A stretch of 25,087 nt of DNA. Origin: JBEVEP01 sp040512755 (GTDB taxonomy: Bacteria; Pseudomonadota; Alphaproteobacteria; Rhizobiales; Rhizobiaceae). The notes beneath the pieces are model-generated. The model worked only from the letters and a program-made list of their open reading frames with translations. It was not told the origin of the DNA and made no database searches. A program made the position numbers and the translations under genes. Below, one piece after another: positions 7,712-15,614 of this stretch; position 1 is the stretch's first letter, and each line of letters starts with the position of its first letter. The stretch covers positions 1 to 25,087 of the forward strand of contig JBEVEP010000179.1 of assembly GCA_040512755.1 (NCBI GenBank), given 5' to 3'.

Positions 7712-7738
7712 GTCGAACGCCTTCCAGGCGGGTTCGAC
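7712..7738. repeat. Inverted repeat (hairpin)
   Basis: GTCGAACGCC (7712-7721) pairs with GGCG-GG-TTCGAC (7727-7738): ten base pairs with a two-base bulge and a 5-base loop. It lies in the non-coding stretch between the binding-protein gene and the small exported protein; function unknown. Confidence 0.4.
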
Positions 7739-7866
7739 TGGATCGCAGCCGGGTTGCGGTGTTACTCGAATCGCCATGGGCGCTTTTCTAGCCTCGTCTG
7801 GCATTAGCAGCGCTGATCTCGTCTGATGATCCTTCCCTAGCGTCACCTTCGGCGTACAATGAATGC

Positions 7867-7892
7867 GCCTGGCCGGAGGCGACTGGCCAGGC
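7867..7892. repeat. Inverted repeat in the leader of the small exported protein gene
   Basis: GCCTGGCC (7867-7874) and GGCCAGGC (7885-7892) form a perfect 8-bp stem with a 10-base loop, 32 bases before the start codon at 7925. With the TACAAT at 7855-7860 acting as a -10 box, the RNA would begin close to the foot of this stem. Confidence 0.4.
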
Positions 7893-7924
7893 CGTTTAGT
7901 TCAATTGTCAACAGGAGATCCGCC

Positions 7925-8197
7925 ATGACCATGGCTTTCCACAGCATCTCCATTGCCGGCCGCAAGATGGATGGGTTTCGAACGACACTCGTGCTCATCT
8001 CGATGGCTCTGCCTGCTTCCGCACTTGCCGCTGACAAGAAAATCACCCCGGCCCCGCTTCCGGTCTGCACGGGAAGCGACTCTCTGCTCGAAGTGCTGTG
8101 CGGGCGATGCACGTTACAGAAGGGCGTGAAAATCTACGGCGATCTGACCGGCATTCCGACGGGTGGCATCGTCGGCCTTTCCGTCGGGAGTTTCTAA
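7925..8197 (+). CDS. Small exported cysteine-containing protein, function unknown
   Basis: Predicted 90-residue protein that I do not recognise. The ATG at 7925 has a good AGGAG (7913-7917) seven bases upstream; ATGs at 7931 and 7967 are in frame. Residues 15-37 form a signal peptide (MDGFRTTLVLISMALPASALA, cleavage before ADKK). The mature part of about 53 residues has three cysteines, in VCTGS and LCGRCTL, and a glycine-rich C-terminus (GIPTGGIVGLSVGS). The reading frame is coding-like and well started, but there is no family assignment; a metal-binding or disulfide role for the C-G-R-C motif is only a guess. It stands alone, with its own leader hairpin upstream and a promoter for the next gene downstream. 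Confidence 0.6.
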   Translation: MTMAFHSISIAGRKMDGFRTTLVLISMALPASALAADKKITPAPLPVCTGSDSLLEVLCGRCTLQKGVKIYGDLTGIPTGGIVGLSVGSF

Positions 8198-8336
8198 AAT
8201 AACCAATACGCCCGACGTTGCCTCGATCAAACTATCTGCGCGAACGCGCCCAAGCCGCGGTGAAAACGCCACGAGCGGCAGGGTGGTGCGCAGGTCCGTC
8301 TTACTGTCCCAACGCCTGATATCCGGCCTTATTGTC

Positions 8337-8365
8337 CTGACATCCAGTTCGGTCACCGCTATAAC
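8337..8365 (+). promoter_or_regulatory. Predicted sigma70 promoter of the S9 peptidase gene
   Basis: CTGACA (8337-8342), a 17-base spacer and TATAAC (8360-8365); each box matches the consensus at five of six positions. Transcription would start near 8372, leaving a leader of about 26 bases with GAAAGG (8383-8388) before the ATG at 8398. Confidence 0.55.
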
Positions 8366-8397
8366 GATCCGTCAAAGGCACCGAAAGGTTGCGAGCC

Positions 8398-10356
8398 ATG
8401 CCGACGACCTTACCGAAGACGGCGCCGTACGGCTCCTGGAGATCGCCGATCACGTCCGAACTCATCGTCGCGCAATCCATCGCGCTATCCGAGGTGCGTC
8501 TCGACGGCGGGAATGTCTATTGGCTGGAAGGACGACCGCAGGAGCAGGGCCGCTCGGTCGTCGTGAGCCGGGCCGTCGCGGGCGGAGAGGATGCCGACAT
8601 CACTCGCGCGCCGTACAATGTGCGCACACGCGTGCACGAATATGGTGGCGGTGCTTGGACGGTGGCGCAGGGGGTTCTCTATTTCTCCAATTTCGCGGAT
8701 GGCAGGCTCTATCGGCAGATAGACGCCACCGCCGAGCCGCAGCCGCTGACAGCCACCCCCTCTCGGCCCAGCGACTGGCGATTTGCCGACGGCATCATCG
8801 ATCGACGCCGCAACCAATGGATTGGTGTACGCGAGGACCACACAGTCAACGCCGCGCCGGTCAACGCGATCGTTGCAGTGGACCTGGCGCATCCGGGCGA
8901 AGAGCTCGGGCGCTTGTTGGTCGGCGGCCACGACTTCTTTTCGTCGCCACGTTTGTCGCCTGATGGACGACAGCTTGCTTGGCTCGCCTGGGACCACCCC
9001 AACATGCCGTGGAACGGCACCACCCTGTATCTCGCCGAACTGGACGAGGCCGGTGCCGTCGCCAGTGAGCCTTTAGCTATTGCGGGCGGCCCGGAAGAAT
9101 CGATCTTTCAACCTGAGTGGTCAACCGAGGGGACCCACATCTTCTTCGTATCCGACCAGTCGGGTTGGTGGAACCTGCACCGCTTCGAGCTTGCGACACA
9201 AACGGTGCGCCAGATCGCGCCGATGGAGGCGGAGTTCGGGCGGCCGCAATGGGCTTTCGGCATGTCCACCTTTGCCTTCGCCGGGGCCGATCGCGTCGTC
9301 TGCACTTATTCCCGGGCAGGGCTCGGAAAACTGGCGGTATTTGAGCTGGCGACTGAAACGCTGCGCGTGCTCGAAACGCCGTTTACAGAAATCGCCTCGG
9401 TTCGAGCCAACGGCGATCAAGTTGTGTTCGTTGCGGGGGCGCCGTCTCTTCCCGTCAGCGTCGTTGAGCTCGACCTGAAATCCAGTCAACAAAGAACCCT
9501 CAAGAGAACGACCGAGGTTCTCGATCGCACCGACCTGCGCATCGCCGACTATCTTACCACGGTCGAGGCCGTGGAATTTCCGACCACCGGCGGGAACACC
9601 GCGTTCGGTCTTTTCTATCCACCTCACAATCCCGACTATGCCGGTCCCGCGGACGAAAACCCGCCGCTCCTCGTCAGGTGTCATGGCGGCCCGACGGGGG
9701 CCGCGTCGAGCGCACTCAGCTTAGGCATCCAGTACTGGACAAGCCGCGGCATTGCAGTACTCGACGTGAACTATGGCGGGAGCACCGGGTTCGGTCGCGC
9801 CTATCGTGAACGCCTTCATCGCAACTGGGGCGTCGTCGACGTCGACGACTGCATCGGAGGGGCCAAATTCGTGATTGAGCACGGGTTGGTCGATGCCAGG
9901 CGGATCGCCATCAGCGGCGGCAGCGCCGGCGGATATACGACGCTGGCCGCCCTCGTGTTCCGCGATTTCTTCCACGGCGGGGCCAGCCACTATGGCGTAA
10001 GCGACGTCGCCGCGTTGGCGCGGGACACGCACAAGTTCGAGTCGCGCTATCTCGACTGGCTTATTGGACCCTATCCCGAAGAGGCGGCTCTCTACCGCGA
10101 GCGCTCGCCGCTGTTTCATGCCGAGCGGCTGTCCAAGCCCGTGATCTTCTTCCAAGGTGACGAGGATGCCGTGGTGCCGCCGAACCAGACCGAAGTTATG
10201 GTTGCAGCGCTCCGTCACAGCGGCAAGCCAGTCGGCTATTTCCTCTTCTCAGGCGAACAGCACGGCTTTCGCCAGGCCGCCAATATCAAACGGGCGCTCG
10301 ACGCCGAATTGTATTTCTATGCGATCGAGGTCTTTCGAACTGGCCTGACTTTCTAA
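8398..10356 (+). CDS. S9 family (prolyl oligopeptidase-like) serine peptidase
   Basis: Peptidase of 652 residues with no signal peptide, so likely cytoplasmic and acting on short peptides. Residues 1 to about 390 form a beta-propeller built of repeated strands (SPDGRQLAWLAWDHP, EWSTEGTHIFFVSDQSG, and PQWAFGMSTFAFAG); the C-terminal third is an alpha/beta hydrolase. The catalytic triad is Ser509 (GGSAGGY), Asp590 (GDEDAVVP) and His622 (EQHGF). The oxyanion region LLVRCHGGPTG and VNYGGSTGFGR are typical of the S9C acylaminoacyl-peptidase/DPP group. I use the ATG at 8398 with GAAAGG nine bases upstream; a TTG three codons earlier sits directly on that site. It runs codirectionally with murQ 200 bases downstream. 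Confidence 0.93.
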   Translation: MPTTLPKTAPYGSWRSPITSELIVAQSIALSEVRLDGGNVYWLEGRPQEQGRSVVVSRAVAGGEDADITRAPYNVRTRVHEYGGGAWTVAQGVLYFSNFADGRLYRQIDATAEPQPLTATPSRPSDWRFADGIIDRRRNQWIGVREDHTVNAAPVNAIVAVDLAHPGEELGRLLVGGHDFFSSPRLSPDGRQLAWLAWDHPNMPWNGTTLYLAELDEAGAVASEPLAIAGGPEESIFQPEWSTEGTHIFFVSDQSGWWNLHRFELATQTVRQIAPMEAEFGRPQWAFGMSTFAFAGADRVVCTYSRAGLGKLAVFELATETLRVLETPFTEIASVRANGDQVVFVAGAPSLPVSVVELDLKSSQQRTLKRTTEVLDRTDLRIADYLTTVEAVEFPTTGGNTAFGLFYPPHNPDYAGPADENPPLLVRCHGGPTGAASSALSLGIQYWTSRGIAVLDVNYGGSTGFGRAYRERLHRNWGVVDVDDCIGGAKFVIEHGLVDARRIAISGGSAGGYTTLAALVFRDFFHGGASHYGVSDVAALARDTHKFESRYLDWLIGPYPEEAALYRERSPLFHAERLSKPVIFFQGDEDAVVPPNQTEVMVAALRHSGKPVGYFLFSGEQHGFRQAANIKRALDAELYFYAIEVFRTGLTF

Positions 10357-10376
10357 CCTCTCTGCCTCCTGAGCAG

Positions 10377-10425
10377 GATCTTCCCGCAGTGGTTTCGATG
10401 CGGTTTGTTCATGAACCTGAAGATC
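10377..10425. repeat. Inverted repeat enclosing a 10-bp palindrome
   Basis: GATCTTC (10377-10383) and GAAGATC (10419-10425) are complementary arms, and the DNA between them holds the perfect palindrome GTTCATGAAC (10407-10416). It lies 20 bases after the peptidase stop. It could be a weak transcript-end structure or an operator for murQ; neither is established. Confidence 0.25.
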
Positions 10426-10558
10426 AGGGGCTCCTGCCGGCCGCGCAAGCGCGACTGAATTCACCCTAAGGACTTTTCGGCAGCGTTGGGAAGGAATAAA
10501 CGCATCAGAACGAGTTTGAAGTGAGTACGTTGTCCCGTTGGGAATCGGATTGTGGCTG

Positions 10559-11461
10559 ATGGACACCGAACGTCCTAGTCCCCGCTACGCGGACCTCGAT
10601 AGGTGGGACCCGGCCGACATCCTCGACGCCATGATCGAAGGCCAGTTCGCCGCGGTGGCAGCGGTGCGGGCCGCGCGACCGGCCCTCGAAGCCGCGGCGC
10701 TTGCCATTGAAGGCAGGCTCAGGCTCCACGGCCGGCTTGTGTACGCGGGCGCCGGAACGTCCGGGCGCCTGGCGGTCCAGGACGGCGCCGAACTGATGCC
10801 GACGTTCAGTTGGCCGCAAGAGCGGCTCGTGCTGCTGATGGCTGGGGGTCACGATGCGCTCCTACGGTCTATCGAAGGAGCTGAAGACGAGGTTGACCAA
10901 GCGGCGCAGCTTGTCCGGCAACACGGGATCGACGACAAGGACGTACTCATCGCCGTTTCTGCGAGCGGCACGACGCCGTTCACGCTGGCATGTTTGCGCG
11001 AGGCAAGGCAGTACGGGGCGTTGACGATTGGGGTCGCCAACAATCGCGGCGCACCGATCCTCGAGGAATGTGATCATCCAATCTGGCTCGATACCGGCGC
11101 TGAACCGATAGCTGGCTCCACCCGCTTGAAGGCCGGCACAGCGCAAAAGGTTACGCTCAACCTGCTTTCGTCGCTGGTGATGGTTTTGCTCGGCAGGGTC
11201 CATGGCGGACTCATGGTGGACGTGCAGGCCGTGAACGAGAAACTCGCGCGGCGGAGCGAGGAAATGCTGGTGCGTCTGACAGGCCGGCCGCGCGATGAGG
11301 CGCGCGATGCCCTTCGCCGCGCCCAAGGCAACGTTAAGCTCGCGGTCATGCTGCTGCACGGCTGCGACGTCGAGTTGGCAACGACGCTCCTTGGTCGGGC
11401 CGGCGGGCGACTTCGTACGGCGTTGTCTCTCATAGGGCAGCGCGGCTCGGACCCAGCCTGA
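10559..11461 (+). CDS. murQ: N-acetylmuramic acid 6-phosphate etherase
   Basis: Cytoplasmic lyase that cleaves the lactyl ether of MurNAc-6-phosphate to GlcNAc-6-phosphate and D-lactate in peptidoglycan recycling (300 residues). The SIS-fold motif AGAGTSGRLAVQDGAEL carries one of the two catalytic glutamates (GAEL), and SIEGAEDE the other; STRLKAGTAQK and GGLMVDVQAVNEKL are further family hallmarks. I start at the ATG at 10559 because MurQ proteins begin with a Thr-Glu pair as here (MDTERPSP); a TTG at 10538 would add seven residues. The C-terminal part is shorter than in E. coli. No anhydroMurNAc kinase or MurNAc transporter is in the window. Confidence 0.9.
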   Translation: MDTERPSPRYADLDRWDPADILDAMIEGQFAAVAAVRAARPALEAAALAIEGRLRLHGRLVYAGAGTSGRLAVQDGAELMPTFSWPQERLVLLMAGGHDALLRSIEGAEDEVDQAAQLVRQHGIDDKDVLIAVSASGTTPFTLACLREARQYGALTIGVANNRGAPILEECDHPIWLDTGAEPIAGSTRLKAGTAQKVTLNLLSSLVMVLLGRVHGGLMVDVQAVNEKLARRSEEMLVRLTGRPRDEARDALRRAQGNVKLAVMLLHGCDVELATTLLGRAGGRLRTALSLIGQRGSDPA

Positions 11462-11574
11462 ACCGGAAATCCTGTCTAAGGTCAAAAAGCCGTTTCACTT
11501 GCGGGATCCGGATTGATCCACCATAGGACCTTCGGGGTATTCGCTGCCACGTCATATCTGCGTCCATTGCCACT

Positions 11575-13776
11575 TCAAAGCAGGTGCTCGATGCGGATCG
11601 GCAGATCGCGCAGTCGACGGCCGGTGGCGTGGAATATAGCATTAGCGATAGCAGCCGCGACGCCGGTCATGGCGACTTCGCCCAAGCCCTTCACGCCAGC
11701 GCTATTGAACTTGAAGTCCGGCTCGTCGATGAACTCTACCTCGATCGAACCGATGTCGGCATTCACCGGGATCACATATTCGGCAAGATCGGCATTGAGG
11801 AAACCGCCGTAACGCGGATCGACTTCGCTGGCTTCGCGCAGCGTCGCGCCGATGCCCCACACCACGCCGCCTCTGACCTGGCTGGCGGCGGTAAGCGGGC
11901 TCACCACGCGTCCGCAATCAGCAACGCTGACCACCCGCGGCAGCCGGACACGCCGTGTGCGCGGCTCTATCCGAACTTCGACGAAGTGCGCGATGTAACT
12001 GAAGGTGACGAAATCCGCGTAGACCGGGCCTCCAACCGAAACAAGGCCTGATCTCAGCCGGTCGAAAATCGCGTCTGGCTGGCCGGGTGCCTTTGTCTGG
12101 ACCTCGACCTCCAGTGCGGAGCGCTTGGCAGCTTTCAGGATTTGCGCCGGTGTTTGGCTTGCTGAAATGTCACCTGAGGCCAGCTCCCGCAGCGCCGTCA
12201 GCATCGACTCGGCGGCAGCGTCCGCAGCCGGTATGGCTGAGGCCGTACCCCATGAGCCGGCCGTAAGATGTTGAGGCGCGGCACGCGTGTCGCCTATCAC
12301 CGCTTCGATCCGCTCGGCCGGCACACCGAGCTTGCGGCTGACGGCGGCAGCGAGTGCAGTACGGATGCCTTGCCCCATCTCGTGTCCACCGATGCTAATG
12401 ACGACGCCACCGTCATCAGTGACCTTCAGCCGAGCAATCGTCGGCACGATCACGCCCGGATAGGCGCCGGTCGCGACGCCGTAGCCGATCAACGTGCCAT
12501 CGTCTTCGCGCATGGATTCCGGCGCCATCGTGCGTGCGCCCCAGCCGAACAGCTCTGCGCCACGCCGCAAGCAATCTGCCACCCGGCGCGAGGAGAACGG
12601 CAACTTGGAGATCGGATCGATTGCCGTGTCGTTGGCAAGCCGCAGGGCGACAGGATCCTGACCAAGCACGTAGGCGAGTTCGTCCACGCAGGATTCCATC
12701 GCGAAACAGGCGGGGTGCTCGAACGGCGCACGCATGTAGCCCGGCGTCTGGACGTCGGTGCGGACGAGCCGCTCATGGCCGCGGAAATGCTCGAATCCGT
12801 GCAGGCGCGCGCTGGTTGACGCGTACTCACCGGGAAACAGATCGTGCCGTGAGGTCTGGGCATCCACCTCGTGGATGGCTGCTACCATGTGACCCGCGCG
12901 GTCGGCACCAATCCGAACGTGGTGTCGCGTGGCCGGACGGAAGCTCGCATCGTGGAAAACCTGAGTGCGCGGCACCACCAGTTTTACCGGGCGGGCGAGA
13001 CGCTGCGCTGCTACCGCAGCCAGCACCGTCTGCATTTGCAGCGAGTTCTTGAGACCGAACCCTCCGCCGGCGTAGGGAGAGATCACCTCTACGTGCTCAG
13101 GCGAAATTCCCAGCGCGACAGCCAGGCCATGACGGATGGCCTCGGCATTCTGCGTGCCTTCGTGAACGATCAGCTTGTCGTCCTTCCACTCAGCAACCGT
13201 GGCGATCAGTTCGATCGGATTCTGGTGCTGCGGCGGGCATGTAAAAGTCGCCTCGACCTTGACCGGCGCCTCCTCGAAAGCTTTGTCGGCGTCGCCGGCG
13301 ATGGCCTCGGGGAAGAAATTCTTGAGCGGCGTATCCGCCTGATTCACGATCTCAATGCCGGGTGCGTCGAGTGTCACACTGAACGGTTCTGCTTCATACG
13401 TGGCTTGCACCAACGCAGCCGCCTCTGTCGCCGTTTCGAGCGTATCCGCCGCGACAAGTGCGATCGGCTGGCCGCGATAAGCAACGGCCTGAGAAAGCAT
13501 CGGCAGCAGGCTCTGGAATCCATAGCCACCGCCCATGATGAAGCCGGCTGATTTCACATCTCTAAAGTCATCGTGGGTGAGAATCAGCCGAACGCCCGGA
13601 ACCGCACTTGCGGCGCTCGTGTCGACGGTGAGCACATACCCGCGCCCGATCGTTGCCACGGCAAGCGCGGCGTGAGCCATTCCAGCACGCGCGTCGTCTG
13701 CGCAGAATAGGGCTGCGCCTCGGACCTTGTCTGTGGCGTCGACGCGAGGGGTATTCGGGAACGGCATATCGCTCAT
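11575..13776 (-). CDS. paoC: Molybdenum-cofactor subunit of a xanthine dehydrogenase-family (PaoC/YagR-like) oxidoreductase
   Basis: Large catalytic subunit (733 residues, as in E. coli PaoC) of a molybdenum hydroxylase that oxidises aldehydes or N-heterocycles with water. Visible cofactor motifs: PYAGGGFGLKN, the substrate-pocket motif MRAPFEHPACFAMES, GGHEMGQGIRT, and the C-terminal GVKGLGE with the catalytic base Glu700. The pocket motif differs from PaoC (MRAPGEAPG), pointing to a different substrate. The ATG at 13774-13776 overlaps the stop of the FAD subunit (ATGA). It is the third gene of a three-gene operon in the order Fe-S, FAD, Mo, identical to paoABC. Annotated as PaoC-like by architecture; aldehyde specificity is inference. 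Confidence 0.88.
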   Translation of the reverse strand: MSDMPFPNTPRVDATDKVRGAALFCADDARAGMAHAALAVATIGRGYVLTVDTSAASAVPGVRLILTHDDFRDVKSAGFIMGGGYGFQSLLPMLSQAVAYRGQPIALVAADTLETATEAAALVQATYEAEPFSVTLDAPGIEIVNQADTPLKNFFPEAIAGDADKAFEEAPVKVEATFTCPPQHQNPIELIATVAEWKDDKLIVHEGTQNAEAIRHGLAVALGISPEHVEVISPYAGGGFGLKNSLQMQTVLAAVAAQRLARPVKLVVPRTQVFHDASFRPATRHHVRIGADRAGHMVAAIHEVDAQTSRHDLFPGEYASTSARLHGFEHFRGHERLVRTDVQTPGYMRAPFEHPACFAMESCVDELAYVLGQDPVALRLANDTAIDPISKLPFSSRRVADCLRRGAELFGWGARTMAPESMREDDGTLIGYGVATGAYPGVIVPTIARLKVTDDGGVVISIGGHEMGQGIRTALAAAVSRKLGVPAERIEAVIGDTRAAPQHLTAGSWGTASAIPAADAAAESMLTALRELASGDISASQTPAQILKAAKRSALEVEVQTKAPGQPDAIFDRLRSGLVSVGGPVYADFVTFSYIAHFVEVRIEPRTRRVRLPRVVSVADCGRVVSPLTAASQVRGGVVWGIGATLREASEVDPRYGGFLNADLAEYVIPVNADIGSIEVEFIDEPDFKFNSAGVKGLGEVAMTGVAAAIANAIFHATGRRLRDLPIRIEHLL

Positions 13777-14777
13777 GATGCCAACGCCCTCTGCTTGGCA
13801 ATCATCAGCGCATCGGCGACCGTGCGAGCGCCAAGTTCGATCCTGAAGCTATTGTCGTTAGTTGGTTTGGCCCCGCGCAGCGCAGCGTCACCGGCGGCTC
13901 GCGCAGTCAGCAGGGTCAGGGGCTGACCTATCAATGCCTTTTCCGCTTCTCGGGCCCGCCAGGGACGCGTGGCAAGCCCGCCTATGGCGATACGAGCGTC
14001 CTGCACAGTATCGCCCTCCATCCGTATGGCCACAGCCGCGGAGGCGAGAGCGAACGCGTAGGACTCCCGATCACGAATCTTATGATAGGTCGAACCGCGG
14101 CCGAGATGCGTCACAGGCACGCGAATGCGCAAGATTAACTCGTCCGGCTCCAGCACGGTCTCGATATGTGGTGTGGTGCCCGGCTCGCGATGCAGATGTT
14201 CGACGGCAATGGTCCTTTGGCCATTGGGACCCAGCACGTCAATGCTTGCATCGAAGGCGACCAAGGCGATGGCCAAGTCGCCGGGATAGACGGCGATGCA
14301 GGCACTGCTGCCGCCCAGCAATGCGTGCCCGCGGTTGACACCTTCCCGAGCCGCGCAACCGCTACCGGGATTACGCTTGTTGCAGGCAAACGGCTCGCCG
14401 CCGCGGAAATAGGCACAGCGTGTGCGCTGCAGTAGGTTGCCGCCAAAACTTGCCATGTTGCGTAGCTGTTGCGACGCTGCCCGCCACAGCGACTCCGAAA
14501 GCGCAGGATATTCGCGCATCAGGCGCGGGTCGGCCGCGACGTCGCTCATGCGTGCCAAGGCGCCGAACGTCAGTTCGTTCGAACCGGAAGTGTCGAAACC
14601 GCTCAACTCCGACAGAGAATTGATATCGACGATGCTCGTGGGAGTCTCGACGTTAAGCTTCATCAGGTCATAGAGAGTGGTGCCGCCCGCCAGGAAGCGG
14701 GTCTCGCGATCGGCGGCGGCGACAACCCGGACGGCTTCCGCGACGGTTGCGGCTTTCGTATAGGTAAAGGGCCGCAT
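13773..14777 (-). CDS. paoB: FAD and 4Fe-4S subunit of a PaoB/YagS-like oxidoreductase
   Basis: Medium subunit (334 residues) that passes electrons from the iron-sulfur centres to FAD and then to the acceptor. FAD-binding motifs are FLAGGTTLYDLMK (28-40) and MASFGGNLLQ (108-117). Directly after comes a cysteine-rich insert, with C121, C132 and C141 and further C160, matching the extra 4Fe-4S cluster region of E. coli PaoB (CNKRNPGSGC closely follows its counterpart). This insert separates PaoB-type subunits from ordinary CoxM/XdhB proteins. The gene begins three bases after the paoA stop and overlaps paoC by four bases. Confidence 0.9.
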   Translation of the reverse strand: MRPFTYTKAATVAEAVRVVAAADRETRFLAGGTTLYDLMKLNVETPTSIVDINSLSELSGFDTSGSNELTFGALARMSDVAADPRLMREYPALSESLWRAASQQLRNMASFGGNLLQRTRCAYFRGGEPFACNKRNPGSGCAAREGVNRGHALLGGSSACIAVYPGDLAIALVAFDASIDVLGPNGQRTIAVEHLHREPGTTPHIETVLEPDELILRIRVPVTHLGRGSTYHKIRDRESYAFALASAAVAIRMEGDTVQDARIAIGGLATRPWRAREAEKALIGQPLTLLTARAAGDAALRGAKPTNDNSFRIELGARTVADALMIAKQRALAS

Positions 14778-14780
14778 CGC

Positions 14781-15320
14781 TCACACCTGCTTCATCTTCG
14801 CGGCGGCGTCCTGGATGGCAGCAACGATGCCGACATAGGCGCCGCACCGGCAGAGATTGCCACTCATGTATTCACGAATCTGTTCGGTCGAAGTCGCGTG
14901 GCCCTCCTGGACACAAGCAACCGCAGCCATGATCTGACCCGGCGTGCAATAGCCACATTGCAGGGCGTCATGGTCGATGAAAGCCTGCTGCATGGGATGC
15001 AAGGAACCGTCGCGCGGCGACAGGCCCTCGATGGTGGTAACTTGGCGCCCGTCCACCTGAGCGGCGAGCGTCAGGCAGGAAGCGACCCGCCGACCGTCGA
15101 CATGCACCGTGCAGGCGCCACACTGCCCGTGATCACAGCCTTTCTTCGCGCCTGTTAGCACAAGGTGTTCGCGCAGCACGTCGAGCAGAGACGAACGTAT
15201 ATCGACGGTCAGCGTATGAGGCGTGCCGTTTACCGCCACGTTTATCTGTAAACTCGCCGTGGCCGTACTCGCCACTGTTGTCTCCGCCTGGAGGGCGGCA
15301 TCGTCGAAGGTGGCGACCAT
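14781..15320 (-). CDS. paoA: 2Fe-2S subunit of a PaoA/YagT-like oxidoreductase, no Tat signal
   Basis: Small subunit (179 residues) carrying two 2Fe-2S clusters. Plant-ferredoxin-type ligands are C62, C67, C70 (GCDHGQCGAC) and C82; the second, helical cluster uses C122, C125 (QCGYCTPGQ) and C157, C159 (NLCRCGAY). The ATG at 15318-15320 has a very strong AGGAGGGG eight bases upstream (15329-15336), fixing the start. The first 25 residues are acidic and Ala/Thr-rich with no twin-arginine motif, unlike E. coli PaoA, which is exported by Tat. First gene of the operon; no PaoD/XdhC-type maturation factor is adjacent. Confidence 0.92.
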   Translation of the reverse strand: MVATFDDAALQAETTVASTATASLQINVAVNGTPHTLTVDIRSSLLDVLREHLVLTGAKKGCDHGQCGACTVHVDGRRVASCLTLAAQVDGRQVTTIEGLSPRDGSLHPMQQAFIDHDALQCGYCTPGQIMAAVACVQEGHATSTEQIREYMSGNLCRCGAYVGIVAAIQDAAAKMKQV

Positions 15321-15614
15321 GATCGTGTCCCCTCCTGCCTGCGACAGTGACTGGCAAATCCCGCCCCGCAGTCGCCATCGATGCGTTCAAAAGATACCGT
15401 TTGCTTGCGCGCCGCGAAACCCAGACCTAAGGCTAAGTGAGGTCCGGTTTTCCGCAGTGGCCCGTCGGGAACGGTCTAGCTCGCCCAAAACGCTGGCATT
15501 GGGTTGGTTTCGAGGAGATGACAAGTTCACGGAGAGCCGCCGGGGTCGGCTTCATTGATTTTGCGCGTCTTAACGCACTTGTGTAACTTTGGTCCCTCCC
15601 GGGAGAGGACATCG
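15321..15614. other. Divergent intergenic region between paoABC and an adenylate cyclase gene
   Basis: 294 bases that must hold both promoters. Apart from the strong paoA ribosome binding site I find only weak boxes: TTGCGC (15561-15566) and TAACTT (15584-15589), 17 bases apart, towards the cyclase; and a short stem AGCCG/CGGCT at 15535-15551 followed by a T-rich stretch. No gene is supported here. Confidence 0.4.

Larger units (their letters stand above)
7572..7924. other. 353-base non-coding stretch with three stem-loops
   Basis: No convincing gene lies here; short open frames have no ribosome binding site and no recognisable protein character. It contains a terminator-like hairpin (7591-7614), a second hairpin (7712-7738), a -10-like TACAAT at 7855-7860 with only a weak -35, and a third hairpin (7867-7892) that would form the very 5' end of a transcript starting from that box. 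The stretch may hold an untranslated leader or a small RNA. Confidence 0.4.

Noticed and set aside
7731..7741. GGTTCGACTGG resembling a tRNA T-loop
   Set aside because: No T-arm stem can form around it and there is no acceptor, D or anticodon arm; it is part of the hairpin at 7712-7738.
8163..8963. Plus-strand open frame running from the small exported protein gene into the S9 peptidase
   Set aside because: Arginine-rich with no domain; overlaps the well-supported peptidase in another frame and the predicted promoter at 8337-8365.
10469..10482. 14-base match AGGACTTTTCGGCA shared with 468-481
   Set aside because: About one such match is expected by chance in a window of this size, and the contexts differ (gene start versus spacer).
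11462..11574. Search for a bidirectional terminator between convergent murQ and paoC
   Set aside because: Only a 5-bp GGATC/GATCC pairing was found, too weak to call.
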